This document shows, in pieces, positions 15,790 through 24,892 of a stretch of 64,000 nt of DNA. How positions within the stretch are numbered: the stretch's first letter is position 1; every line of letters starts with the position of its first letter. Made by a program: the position numbers and the translations under genes. Under the pieces are notes generated by a model. The model ran no database searches. It was not told the DNA's origin and saw only the letters and a program-made list of their open reading frames with translations. Location: assembly GCF_900070365.1 (NCBI RefSeq), contig NZ_LN850107.1, positions 5,456,001 through 5,520,000 on the forward strand, written 5' to 3'. The DNA is from Alloactinosynnema sp. L-07. GTDB lineage: Bacteria > Actinomycetota > Actinomycetes > Mycobacteriales > Pseudonocardiaceae.

Positions 15790-17412
15790 ATGCAGACAGG
15801 CACGCGTCCGGTACCCGCCGGCGCCAGGGAGCGGCCCGTGCGCGCGTCGCGCCTGGGCTGGCGGTCCGCCGTGGCCCTGGCCTGCGTACTCGCGGCCATC
15901 CGGGTCGCGGTCGCGATCTTCGCCGACTACGACAGGGTCGTCGGGCTTTTCGACGACGACGCGTTCTATTACTTCGGCGTCGCCGCCCACATCGCGGGCG
16001 GGGACGGGTCGACGTTCAACGGCATGGACCCGACCAACGGCTATCACCCGCTGTGGCTGTTGCTACTTGTTCCGGTCTTCTCGATCGCGCAGGGTCACGC
16101 GGCGCTCGTTACTGTGACGCTGGTCTCAGCGGGCCTGTTTTTGGCCTCGGCCCGCCAGATCGATCGGATCGGCGCGCTGACCGGTAGGCCCGTGCTGGTC
16201 ACGGTGTGTGCGGCGCCGTTGCTGGTGGTAGGCACCGCGGGCCCGTCGTTCTGGTTCTCCGGGATGGAGACCGGCTTGCTGCTGTTCGCCGTGCTGTGGC
16301 TGGCGGCGACGTACCTGCGGACCGAGGGATTCACCGCCGACGGGTTCGGCCCCGGCCACGCCAGGGCGGCGGGCGCGCTCATGGCGCTGGCGATCCTGTC
16401 GCGGCTCGACTCGGTGTTCCCGATGGCGCTGCTCGGCGTGCTGGCCCTGGTGTCGTGGAAGCGGGCGGGGCTGCCGTGGCTGCGGCTGGGCGCGTGGCTC
16501 GCGGCGTTCCCGGCGGTCGTGCTGGCCGGGTACCTCGCGATCAACCAGGCCCTGTTCGACACGCCGATGCCGGTGTCAGGGCAGGCCAAGGCGCTAGGCG
16601 GGACGGGCGGGCTCAACACCGACGTCGTCGGCCAGTTCCTCACCTCGCCGGTGCTGTTCGGCCAGTCGACCTGGCTGGGCGCGCTGGGGCTTCTCGTCGT
16701 CGGCGGCGCCCTGCTGGTCAAGGCCGGTGGCGCGCTGGGCAGGGCGGCGGCGTTCGGCGCGGTGGTCCTCGGCGGCGGAGTTCTCGTCGTCGTCTACTAC
16801 GCGGTGACGACGAGCTGGCAGCTGTGGCCCTGGTACTTCTCGGCCGCGCCGCTGGCAATCGCCCTGGCCGGGCCCGCGTTGGCGAGCCGGATCCGGGTGC
16901 CCGCCCGCGGACTCGTCGCGGTGGCCATGATCCTGCTGGTCGTCGCGACGACCTCGGCCAACGCGGTCCGCTCGGCGCGCGGCGGGGTGGCCAGGTCGGC
17001 GTTCATCGAGGCGGGACCGGCGGTGGCCGCGAAGATCGACGCCCTCACCCCGTTCGGGCTGCCGCTGGCCATGGGTGACCGCGCGGGCAGCCTCGGCTTC
17101 CACCTGCACCGGCCGCTCGTGCACCTGGAGGGCTTGGTCAACTCGGCCGAGTACCTGGAGGCGCTGCGCAATGGCCGGGCGCCGGAGTTCCTGGCCGCCC
17201 GCGACGTGGCCCTCTACGCGCGTGGAGACGCCTCGGCGGGCGTGCCGGTCGACGGCGAGCCAGGGTGTGCGCGGTTCACCGAGCCGCAGCAGGGTGGCGG
17301 TACGAAGTTCACTGTGGTGGTGTGTGAGCAGGACCTACTCTTGACGCATCCGCTGAGTGACGGAACGTCGTACAGAGTGTGGCGTTACCGCCCGAACTTA
17401 CAGGCGGGTTAG
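15790..17412 (+). CDS. Polytopic GT-C type glycosyltransferase-like membrane protein
   Basis: 540 residues with about ten membrane segments. The first loop has LFDDDAFYYFGVAAHIAGGD, the acidic motif of lipid-dependent GT-C transferases (GT39/GT87-like), followed by NGYHPLW. The C-terminal 120 residues form a soluble outer domain. It would transfer a sugar from a polyprenyl-phosphate donor on the outer face. ATG at 15790 with GGGA six bases upstream; upstream codons encode no signal. First gene of the Wzz-Wzy-Wzx-GT2 block. Confidence 0.75.
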   Translation: MQTGTRPVPAGARERPVRASRLGWRSAVALACVLAAIRVAVAIFADYDRVVGLFDDDAFYYFGVAAHIAGGDGSTFNGMDPTNGYHPLWLLLLVPVFSIAQGHAALVTVTLVSAGLFLASARQIDRIGALTGRPVLVTVCAAPLLVVGTAGPSFWFSGMETGLLLFAVLWLAATYLRTEGFTADGFGPGHARAAGALMALAILSRLDSVFPMALLGVLALVSWKRAGLPWLRLGAWLAAFPAVVLAGYLAINQALFDTPMPVSGQAKALGGTGGLNTDVVGQFLTSPVLFGQSTWLGALGLLVVGGALLVKAGGALGRAAAFGAVVLGGGVLVVVYYAVTTSWQLWPWYFSAAPLAIALAGPALASRIRVPARGLVAVAMILLVVATTSANAVRSARGGVARSAFIEAGPAVAAKIDALTPFGLPLAMGDRAGSLGFHLHRPLVHLEGLVNSAEYLEALRNGRAPEFLAARDVALYARGDASAGVPVDGEPGCARFTEPQQGGGTKFTVVVCEQDLLLTHPLSDGTSYRVWRYRPNLQAG

Positions 17413-17539
17413 ACTTAACGGCTCAATTTGGACCTGTGGGAACATCACATGGAGTAACGGGTTTCTCGGTACTCACGATTTACCAGGCATAGGGAAGCCG
17501 GACCTGTTGCTCGGCGCTACGCGGGGTGTTGGGGCGCGG

Positions 17540-18796
17540 ATGGACTTCTGGAAGACACTGCTCGTACTGCTCAAGCGGTGGTACGTGGCCCTGCCCGTCT
17601 TCGCCGTGTCGATCGGCGGAGCGGGTGCGGTCTACGCGGCCATGCCGATGCACTACGAGTCAACGGGCGTCATCGTGCTGACCTCGCCCTCCAGCGGCCC
17701 GACCTCCACGGTCACCGGCCAGAGCGGGAAGACCAACCCGCTGTTGGCGTTCGAGAGCAGCCTGGCCATCTCGGCGTCGATCGTGATCCAGAGCATCAAC
17801 ACGCCCGAGGTCGTCAAGGAGATGGGCGCCGACAAGCCCGACCACACCTTCGTCCTGACCGGCGGCGCCGAGGGCGGGCCGTTCATCAGCGTCAAGACCG
17901 AGAGCAGGTCCGAGCAGGGCGCGCGGGACCTCGTGATGCAGGTCCTCGATCGGGTGAAGGCGGAGCTGGGCAAGCGGCAGCAGGACCTGCAGGCGCCGGA
18001 GAGCACCTTCATCGGGGTCGACGACGTCGTGCCGCCGACCAAGCCCGAACCCCTGCGCGGCGGCAAGCTGCGCGCGGCCGGTGTGGCGCTGATCCTGGGT
18101 CTGGTGGCGAGCCTGGCGGCGGTGTTCGGCTTCGAGAGCTTCCAGAGCCGCAAGCGTCGCACCGAGGACCCGGACGAGGACTTGGACGCCGAGGACGAGT
18201 TCGAGGACGAGCCCGACGACGAGCCGGTCGCCAAGCCGGTCGCCAAGGCGAAGCGGCCCGCCGTGGCCGCGGCGGCCGACCATGAGGCCGAGCCGGTGGT
18301 CCCCACACAGCCTCGGCCACGCACGGTTTCCGCGGACCTCACCCAGCGGGTGGCGCCGGTGCGTCCTGGCGGGGCCAACGGACACCCGGTCAAGGCTCCG
18401 CAGGCCAAGCCCACCGCGCACAAGCCCGTGGGTCAGACGTCCGGCGGGCAGGCAGGGCAGAAGTCGCCCGCGGGACAGAAGTCGCCCGCCGGGCACAAGG
18501 CACCAGCCGGGCAAAAGGCACCCGCGGGGCAGAACGCGCCAGCGGGACAGCAGGCCGTCGGTCCGCCTGCCCCGGCCAACGCCAAGTCCGGTCCCGCCAA
18601 CGCCCAGCCCGCGAACGGCCAGCCTGGTCCCGCGAACGGCCAGCCTGCCCCGACCACCGGGGTGGCCAAGCCGACCAGGGTGAACGGGCAGCCCGTTGGC
18701 ACCGGCCCGGTGGGCAACTGGCCCGCCGACGAGTGGCGCGAGCCGCCGACGCTGCGGATGAAGCCCGCCCAGGCTCCGCCAGACCAGCGAAGCTGA
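17540..18796 (+). CDS. Wzz/YveK-like chain-length determinant with long repetitive cytoplasmic tail
   Basis: 418 residues. TM1 at about 15-35 (YVALPVFAVSIGGAGAVYAA), periplasm-equivalent loop, and TM2 at about 175-197 (AAGVALILGLVASLAAVFGF) match the Wzz fold. After TM2 the tail is acidic (EDPDEDLDAEDEFEDEPDDE) and then Pro/Gly/Ala-rich with five to six GQK-x-PA units near 18444-18555. No BY-kinase gene is present, so the tail may substitute for the usual kinase partner. ATG 17540 marks the start of the Wzz domain; the 127 bases before it are relatively AT-rich and may hold a promoter. Confidence 0.8.
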   Translation: MDFWKTLLVLLKRWYVALPVFAVSIGGAGAVYAAMPMHYESTGVIVLTSPSSGPTSTVTGQSGKTNPLLAFESSLAISASIVIQSINTPEVVKEMGADKPDHTFVLTGGAEGGPFISVKTESRSEQGARDLVMQVLDRVKAELGKRQQDLQAPESTFIGVDDVVPPTKPEPLRGGKLRAAGVALILGLVASLAAVFGFESFQSRKRRTEDPDEDLDAEDEFEDEPDDEPVAKPVAKAKRPAVAAAADHEAEPVVPTQPRPRTVSADLTQRVAPVRPGGANGHPVKAPQAKPTAHKPVGQTSGGQAGQKSPAGQKSPAGHKAPAGQKAPAGQNAPAGQQAVGPPAPANAKSGPANAQPANGQPGPANGQPAPTTGVAKPTRVNGQPVGTGPVGNWPADEWREPPTLRMKPAQAPPDQRS

Positions 18797-18800
18797 TCCC

Positions 18801-20351
18801 ATGGCCACCGACCGGCCCGCCGACACCTTGGGCGCCGACGGCCAACCACGCGAACGCCCGACGACACGGCGAACGACCAGCGCCAAGCGCGCGGGCGAGG
18901 CGGCGGGCGGCCGACGCGGGCCTGCCAAGCGTCCGGCGCCGAAGGCGCGGGATCAGCGGTTGCCGATCATGCGCAAGCCGGGTACCAAGCAGCGGGCCGA
19001 CGGGGCGACCCTCGCCTGCTGCTACGCCCTGGCCATGACCTGCATCCCCGCGGGCCTCGTGCTCAAGGGCCTGCCCATGTCGATCACGCCAGGGATGGCG
19101 ATCGGGCTGGCCATGGGCATCATCTGGTTCTGCGCCCAACTCGTCACGACGCTCGGGGTGGCGAAAGGGCGAAACGCCGCGCGGACCGCGCTGTTCCTCT
19201 TCGCCAGTTCGCAGTTGGCCACCTACGGATACGCGACCTACGGCTATCTGCCCTCCGACGAACTCGCCGCCGCCGACCGGACCCTCATCACGTTGATGGC
19301 GGTGTTCTCCGTGGGGCTCGCCGTGTGCGACGGGGTGCGCGGGCTCGACCGGCTGGACCGGCTGCTCAAGGTGATGATCGGCGGCGCCACGTTCATGGCG
19401 GCCGTCGGGATCCTGCAGTTCTCGCTGGCGCTGGACCTGACCCAGTACCTCTCGTTCCCCGGGCTCAAGGCGCAGGGCGAGATGTCGTTCGTGTTGGAGC
19501 GATCCAACTTCCGCCGTCCGGCGGGGACCTCCGGCCACCCGATCGAGTTCGGCGTCGTCTGCGCGATGACGGTCCCGCTTGCCCTGCACTACGCGCTACG
19601 GGCGTTGGACCACGGCGGCCCCGCCAAGCGGTGGTGGTTCTGCCTGGCGATCCTGGCCGTGGCGTCGATGCAGTCGCTGTCCCGGTCGGCCGTGCTGGGG
19701 CTGGCGATCGCGGCGATGTTCGTCATCCCCGCGATGCCCAAGAAGCGGCGGGTCCGGGCGCTGGGCGCGATCGTGCTGTTCCTCGTGGCGATGCGGGTGA
19801 TGGTGCCCGGCCTGGTCGGCACGCTCTACAGCCTGTTCACCAGCATCAGCGTCGACCCGAGCGCCGAGAGCCGCAGGCGGGCCATCGACCGGGCGGGCTC
19901 GGAGATCTCCGAGCACCTGCTCCTCGGCCGCGGCATGGGCACCTACCTGCCGGAGAAGTACGGCTGGCTCGACAACCAGTATCTCGGCACGCTCGTGCAG
20001 AACGGCGTCATCGGGATGCTGCTGCTGATCTTCCTCTACGTCGCGGGCTGGTACTGCTGCCTGCGGGTGCGGCTGGCCAGCAAGGACCCGAAGATTCGCG
20101 ACCTCGCCATCGCCATCGCCGCGGGGATCGGGGTGCCGGGGATCTCGTCGGCGACCTTCGACCTACTCGGCTTCGCCGTGGCGACCGGCTTCACGTTCCT
20201 GCTGGTCGGCGCCGCCGGGTCGCTGTGGCGCACCGTGCAGGACCAGAAATCCGCGGAACCGCAACACTCGGCCGCCCAGTCCGATGAACCCGATGAACCT
20301 GATGACCCGGACCAGCCGGACCGACCGCACAGAACAGAGGTAACCGCGTGA
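18801..20351 (+). CDS. O-antigen ligase/Wzy-like polymerase
   Basis: 516 residues with about 11 membrane segments and, near the middle, the Wzy_C-type region with RRPAGTSGHPIEFGVVCAM and SLSRSAVLGL, followed by GRGMGTYLPEKYGWLDNQYL, the usual outer loop. First 60 residues are a basic, disordered cytoplasmic extension; the last 40 are acidic (DEPDEPDDPDQPD). Polymerises or ligates repeat units on the outer face. Starts four bases after the Wzz stop. Confidence 0.85.
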   Translation: MATDRPADTLGADGQPRERPTTRRTTSAKRAGEAAGGRRGPAKRPAPKARDQRLPIMRKPGTKQRADGATLACCYALAMTCIPAGLVLKGLPMSITPGMAIGLAMGIIWFCAQLVTTLGVAKGRNAARTALFLFASSQLATYGYATYGYLPSDELAAADRTLITLMAVFSVGLAVCDGVRGLDRLDRLLKVMIGGATFMAAVGILQFSLALDLTQYLSFPGLKAQGEMSFVLERSNFRRPAGTSGHPIEFGVVCAMTVPLALHYALRALDHGGPAKRWWFCLAILAVASMQSLSRSAVLGLAIAAMFVIPAMPKKRRVRALGAIVLFLVAMRVMVPGLVGTLYSLFTSISVDPSAESRRRAIDRAGSEISEHLLLGRGMGTYLPEKYGWLDNQYLGTLVQNGVIGMLLLIFLYVAGWYCCLRVRLASKDPKIRDLAIAIAAGIGVPGISSATFDLLGFAVATGFTFLLVGAAGSLWRTVQDQKSAEPQHSAAQSDEPDEPDDPDQPDRPHRTEVTA

Positions 20352-21799
20352 CCGCCGAAGCGCCGGAAGAACCGACGATCGGCAGCAAGGTCGGCCGCGG
20401 CGCGGTGTGGAGCCTGCTCAACACCGTGGTGCTGCGCCTTGGCACGCTGATCGCGGGGATCGTGCTGGCCCGCATCCTGACCCCGGCCGACTACGGCGTC
20501 TTCGCCGTCGCCCTGGTCGCGATGACGCTGCTGCAGGCGTTCAACGAGCTCGGCGTGAGCCTGGCGCTGGTGCGGTGGGAACGCGACGTGCGGGAGTTCG
20601 CGCCCACGGCGATGACCATCGCGGTCGGGTTCAGCGTCGCGCTCTACGGCGCGGTGTGGTTCGCCGCGCCCGCGTTCTGCGAGCTGATGGGCAGCCCCGA
20701 CGCGGTCGGGGTGATGCGGGTGCTGTGCCTCGCGGTGATCTTCGACGGGGTGGCGGTGGTCCCGGCCACGATCCTCAACCGCGAGTTCCTCCAGCGGACC
20801 CGGTTCCTGTGCGACGCGGCGGCGTTCGTCGTCGTCACGTCGGTGACGATCTCGCTGGCCGCCACCGGGTCCGGGCCGATGAGCTTCGCCATCGGGCAGA
20901 TCGCGGGCAACCTGGTGTCGGTCACCGCTTACCTGCTGCTGTGCCCGGTGAAGGTGCGGCCGGGATGGGACGCCGGGATCGCGCGGGACCTGGTCAAGTT
21001 CGGCCTCCCGCTCGCGGCGGCCAGCCTGCTCGTGCTGTCGGTGACCAATGTGGACAAGATCGTCGTCGGCTCGATGACCGACGCGGTCGCGCTTGGCCTC
21101 TATGTCATGGCGTTCAACCAGTCGAGCCTGCCCTTGCAGGTGTTCTCCGAGGCCGCGCGGCGGGTGTCGCTGGCCGGATTCTCGCGGCTGGTGCACGACA
21201 AGCGGCAGCTTGAGGAGGCGCTCGCGCGCGGGGTCGGGCTGCTGATGGCGGCCTCGGTCCCGGTGTGCGCGCTGTTGGCCTGCTACGCCGGACCGATGCT
21301 GCACGTGGTCTACGGCGGGCAGTGGACCCCGGCTGCGATCGCGCTGCAAGTGCTCGCCGCACTCGGCCTGCTGCGGATCCTGCTGTTCATCGGCTATGAC
21401 CTGCTCGTCGCCCTCGACGGCAACCGGGTCCTGGTCGGCCTGCAAGGGCTGTGGCTGGCCGCCATACTCCCGGCGCTGATCGTGGGCACTCAGGTCGACG
21501 GCATCCGCGGCGCGGCGATCGCCCAGGTCGTCGTCGCGGCGGTCGTCGTGGTGCCCGCGTTCGCGTGGGTGATCCGGCGGCGCGGCATCCGGCTGCTGCC
21601 GTCGCTGCTGGCCTGCCGCAGGCCGTTCGCGGGCGGGCTGCTGGTGGTGGCCTCCGCGCTCGCGGTGCGTGAGATGTTCGACAGCTCCCTGGCCCAGTTG
21701 CTCATCGGCGGTCTCGTGGCCGCCGCCCTCTACTTCCCGGTGGTGTACCCGATGCGTGCTCTGCTCCCTGGTCGCGCCCGTGCGGAGGTGGTCGCGTGA
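20348..21799 (+). CDS. Wzx-like polysaccharide flippase
   Basis: 483 residues with about 12-14 membrane segments. It begins KVGRGAVWSLLNTVVLRLGT, then ARILTPADYGVFAVALVAMT, matching the MATE-like oligosaccharidyl-lipid flippases. GTG overlaps the polymerase stop codon (GTGA). It would flip undecaprenyl-pyrophosphate-linked repeat units outward. Confidence 0.9.
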   Translation: MTAEAPEEPTIGSKVGRGAVWSLLNTVVLRLGTLIAGIVLARILTPADYGVFAVALVAMTLLQAFNELGVSLALVRWERDVREFAPTAMTIAVGFSVALYGAVWFAAPAFCELMGSPDAVGVMRVLCLAVIFDGVAVVPATILNREFLQRTRFLCDAAAFVVVTSVTISLAATGSGPMSFAIGQIAGNLVSVTAYLLLCPVKVRPGWDAGIARDLVKFGLPLAAASLLVLSVTNVDKIVVGSMTDAVALGLYVMAFNQSSLPLQVFSEAARRVSLAGFSRLVHDKRQLEEALARGVGLLMAASVPVCALLACYAGPMLHVVYGGQWTPAAIALQVLAALGLLRILLFIGYDLLVALDGNRVLVGLQGLWLAAILPALIVGTQVDGIRGAAIAQVVVAAVVVVPAFAWVIRRRGIRLLPSLLACRRPFAGGLLVVASALAVREMFDSSLAQLLIGGLVAAALYFPVVYPMRALLPGRARAEVVA

Positions 21800-22614
21800 C
21801 CACCCCGACGAAAGACCGCGGCGGCCTGTCGGCGGTCGTGCGCCGCTCCCTGCGTGACGCGTTCGGCCTGTGGCCGATGCATGAGGCCAAGACCCGGCTG
21901 AGGCTGGGAAAGCGGGTGCCGGAGCTGCGCCGCTTCGAGGACGGCGAGGTGGCTCGACTGTCCACAGTGGTCGGAGACCGGCCCGCGACGCTGGTCGCGA
22001 CCGTGATGCCGACGTACAAGCGCCCGGAACTCCTGCCGCTCGCGGTGGAGTCGGCGCTGGCCCAGACGGTCACCGACCAGCTGGTGATCGTGGTGGACGA
22101 CGGCGGCGGGCTGCCGTCGCTGCCCTCGGACCCTCGGCTGGTCGCGGTGAGCCTGTCGCGAAACTCCGCTGTCCTCGGGCTGGTCCGCAACGTCGGGATC
22201 CGGCTCACGCGGTCGAAGTACATCGCCTTCCTCGACGACGACAACACTTGGCGCGAGGACCATTTGGAGAAGGCCTTGGCCACCCTTGGCCGGGGCGCGG
22301 ACCTGGTCTACTCCGCCGTCGAGCGGCGGCTGGCCGACGGCACCGTGCTCGACGTGCTCTCCGAGCCGTTTGACCGCAAAACCCTGATCGACGGCGATCC
22401 GTACGTCGACTCGAACTCCCTGGTGATCCGCCGGGCGCCGGACGTGGTGTTCAGCCGGATCCCGCGGGTCAAGGCGACGCTGCCGAAAGAGGACTGGGAG
22501 TTCGTCCACCGGATGTCGCGGACGCGGGTGGTCGAGCACGTCCCGGAGCCGACGGTCCGGTACCTGGTGAACGAGGCGAGCTACTACACGCAGTGGAGTT
22601 CCGGCGACGCTTGA
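21796..22614 (+). CDS. Glycosyltransferase family 2
   Basis: 272 residues. Nucleotide-binding strand VATVMPTYKRPELLPLAVES and metal-binding FLDDDNTWREDHL are the GT-A family 2 hallmarks. The first 70 residues are an N-terminal extension. Overlaps the flippase stop by four bases, ends the operon, and is followed by a terminator. Donor and acceptor unknown. Confidence 0.85.
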   Translation: MTTPTKDRGGLSAVVRRSLRDAFGLWPMHEAKTRLRLGKRVPELRRFEDGEVARLSTVVGDRPATLVATVMPTYKRPELLPLAVESALAQTVTDQLVIVVDDGGGLPSLPSDPRLVAVSLSRNSAVLGLVRNVGIRLTRSKYIAFLDDDNTWREDHLEKALATLGRGADLVYSAVERRLADGTVLDVLSEPFDRKTLIDGDPYVDSNSLVIRRAPDVVFSRIPRVKATLPKEDWEFVHRMSRTRVVEHVPEPTVRYLVNEASYYTQWSSGDA

Positions 22615-22620
22615 TTCGCG

Positions 22621-22652
22621 GACCTGGGACGAGTTACGGCCCGTCCCAGGTC
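22621..22652. terminator. Bidirectional terminator, overlaps DUF397 stop
   Basis: GACCTGGGACG at 22621-22631 and CGTCCCAGGTC at 22642-22652 form a perfect 11-bp stem with a 10-base loop. It ends the Wzx-GT2 operon and also contains the stop codon of the convergent DUF397 gene. Confidence 0.75.
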
Positions 22653-22810
22653 ACCGCGTCGATCAGGGGCGACCAGGCGGCGTCCGGGAAGCGGAGGGTG
22701 CCGCCTTCGGGGTTCTTGGAATCCCGGACACGGACTGTGGCGGTGTAGGCGACCTCAACACAGTTCGCTTGAGAGCTGCTGAAGCTCGACTTGCGCCACT
22801 GTCCGTGCAT
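22634..22810 (-). CDS. DUF397 protein (third copy)
   Basis: 58 residues read from the ATG at 22808-22810: WRKSSFSSSQANCVEVAYTA, RVRDSKNPEGGTLRFPDAAW. The W-R-K-S-S-F start, N-C-V-E-V and V-R-D-S-K are diagnostic. It follows the XRE gene by six bases and pairs with it. Shorter than usual gene-finding cut-offs and easily missed. Confidence 0.85.
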   Translation of the reverse strand: MHGQWRKSSFSSSQANCVEVAYTATVRVRDSKNPEGGTLRFPDAAWSPLIDAVTWDGP

Positions 22811-22816
22811 CCCGTT

Positions 22817-23662
22817 TCAGCCCCGTTCGTAGTCTGCCGCCAACATGGTCAGAAACTTCACCGTATCGGCTGAGTCCAGCGCGAACTTCATGAGCTTAGC
22901 AGCGGCGTCATGGAACAACTGGGTGTGATCGGGAGCGTCCAGGAAGCCCGCCACCGCCAAGTGCTCAAAGTAGACAATGGGCGGGACGTCCTCTCGGAAT
23001 CCCATCATCATGAACGCGCCCGGAATCGGATACCCCCAACGTCGGAACGGGATCACGTGGATATCAATGTTCGACTGCTTCGCTCGTTCGATAAGCCAAT
23101 TGACTTGTCGAATCATGGCCTCCGAGCCCCCGTAAGTCCGGCGCAGAGCGGCTTCCTCGATGACCGCCGTATACCGAGGAGCAAGGCGAGCCCCGAGGAC
23201 CCTCTGCCGCGCCAACCTGGCATCGATGCACGCATCTTGATCGTCCCCGGCGACTCCCTCAGCGGTATGGACGGCCCGCGTGTACTGCTCGATCTGCAGG
23301 AGTCCAGGGATGTAGTCGAAGGCAGCATCAAACATGGTTGCCGCACGTGCCTCGAACGTGACGAGGGGCTTGAGCAGGCGCGGGAGCCGATCACCGGCCT
23401 CAAGCCACTCTGGCGCGTCCAGTCTGTCCGCCAGTTCGAGGATTCGCTTCCGGTCCTCCCCGGTCACCTCATAAAGCGCCAATAGTCCGGCTATATCGGT
23501 GATCGGGGAGAGCCGTTTGGCGTTCTCCGAGCGATTCAAGGTCGGTGCGGAAAGGCCGATCCCGAACGCGGCCTCCTTTGTCGTCTTCCCGGTCCGCTCA
23601 CGAGCGGCCGCCAGTTCCATTCCCAAGGCCCGCATCCGAGCGGGCAACCGGTTGCTGATCAC
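22817..23662 (-). CDS. XRE-family regulator with DUF5753 domain
   Basis: 281 residues from GTG 23660-23662. HTH at about 10-65 (MELAAARERTGKTTKEAAFG, SAPTLNRSENAKR) and DUF5753 from about 105 (FDYIPGLLQIEQYTRAVHTA, IHVIPFRRWGYPIPGAFMMM, VYFEHLAVAGFLD). Followed by its DUF397 partner and divergent from the VanZ-RDD gene 112 bases away, which it may regulate. The ATG at 23633-23635 is an alternative start. Confidence 0.85.
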   Translation of the reverse strand: MISNRLPARMRALGMELAAARERTGKTTKEAAFGIGLSAPTLNRSENAKRLSPITDIAGLLALYEVTGEDRKRILELADRLDAPEWLEAGDRLPRLLKPLVTFEARAATMFDAAFDYIPGLLQIEQYTRAVHTAEGVAGDDQDACIDARLARQRVLGARLAPRYTAVIEEAALRRTYGGSEAMIRQVNWLIERAKQSNIDIHVIPFRRWGYPIPGAFMMMGFREDVPPIVYFEHLAVAGFLDAPDHTQLFHDAAAKLMKFALDSADTVKFLTMLAADYERG

Positions 23663-23774
23663 CCATCCATGAGACCACCCATCCCACAATCCGCAACGCG
23701 CACGATCGGCTGATCCATTTCGCCGCCCGAAACACGCCGCGCGGGAATCGGCCGCGTCGCTTACATTCGCGCAC

Positions 23775-24872
23775 GTGACTGATCCCGAGGTGTCCGCTCT
23801 CATCGCGTTCCTCGTCGGTGGGCTGCTGTCCGTGCTGCTGGTCGTGCCCTACATCGCGTGGAGCTATCGCAGGCGGGGCGAACTCGGCCTGGGGCACGCG
23901 CTGCTGGCGTTCGGGTTCCTGGTCTACGCGATGGCACTGTGGACGTACACGCTGCTGCCCGTCCCCGACACGACCCCGCAGTTCTGCGCTGAGAACGCGG
24001 TGCGCACGATGCAGACGCGGCCGTTGCAGTTCTTCGCGGACATCCGCAGGGACCAGGTCGGCACGGGTGTCCGGGCGCTGCTGCACAACCCGGCGTTGCA
24101 GCAGGCCGTGTTCAACGTGGCCCTGTTCGTGCCGCTGGGGATGTTCGGCAGGCACCTGCTGCGGCTGCGCCCGCTGACCGTGATCGCCCTCGGCGCGGCG
24201 GTGTCGCTGTTCATCGAGGTCACCCAGCGCACGGCGGTGTGGGGCCTGTTCGCGTGCCCGTACCGGCTGTTCGACGTCGACGACCTGATCACCAACACCC
24301 TCGGCGCCGCGCTCGGCCTGGCGCTGGCGCCCGCGCTGCGGCTGATGCCGGGTCAGAAGGTCCGCGCGGCGGCCGACGAACCGCGGCCGGTGACGACAGC
24401 CCGCAGATTGCTGGGAATGGCCGTCGACCTGGTGTCGGTGGCGCTGCTGGGGGCGACCTTCCAGGTCGTCTACAACATCGTCGCGGTCGATCTGCTCATC
24501 GAGACCGTCCCGGACCAGCACCGGCTGCTCACCATCGCCGCCCCAGTCGCCCTGCTGTTGGTGCTGGTGCCGATGTTGGGCAACGGCGGCACGTTCGGCC
24601 AGCGCGTCGTGCTGCTGCGCCCAGTCGGCCCCGACGGCGGCAAGCCGGGGCTGGGCCGAATGCTGGCGCGGTTCGCCGCGGGATCGGGTGGCTTCTTCGT
24701 GCTGGAGTTCTTCGGGGTGTCGCTGCTCGGATTCCTCCTGCTGGCCGTCAGCGGCGTGATGGCCTGGCGGCCCAAGGACCACCGCGGGCTGTCCGGCGTG
24801 GTGGCGGGCCTGCGGGTCGTCGACAGCCGGGATGCAACCTTTCGGGAGCCGGCGAGCGTGATTAACACGTAG
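23775..24872 (+). CDS. VanZ-like plus RDD fusion membrane protein
   Basis: 365 residues. Residues 1-190 are VanZ-like: four membrane helices, ALWTYTLLPVPDTTPQFC, NVALFVPLGMFGRHL and FIEVTQRTAVWG. From about 210 an RDD domain follows (RRLLGMAVDLVSVALLG and GTFGQRVVLLRPV). Both domains are common; the fusion may sense envelope status. GTG 23775 lies about eight bases after TACATT, a good -10, suggesting a leaderless mRNA. Divergent from the XRE regulator; followed 20 bases later by the SigE-type gene. Confidence 0.8.
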   Translation: MTDPEVSALIAFLVGGLLSVLLVVPYIAWSYRRRGELGLGHALLAFGFLVYAMALWTYTLLPVPDTTPQFCAENAVRTMQTRPLQFFADIRRDQVGTGVRALLHNPALQQAVFNVALFVPLGMFGRHLLRLRPLTVIALGAAVSLFIEVTQRTAVWGLFACPYRLFDVDDLITNTLGAALGLALAPALRLMPGQKVRAAADEPRPVTTARRLLGMAVDLVSVALLGATFQVVYNIVAVDLLIETVPDQHRLLTIAAPVALLLVLVPMLGNGGTFGQRVVLLRPVGPDGGKPGLGRMLARFAAGSGGFFVLEFFGVSLLGFLLLAVSGVMAWRPKDHRGLSGVVAGLRVVDSRDATFREPASVINT

Positions 24873-24892
24873 CTACGCACCCAGGGGGTTTG

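Noticed and set aside
18440..18560. Repeat array as a possible CRISPR
   Set aside because: 18-base units are in frame and encode GQKxPA without spacers; it is a protein repeat.
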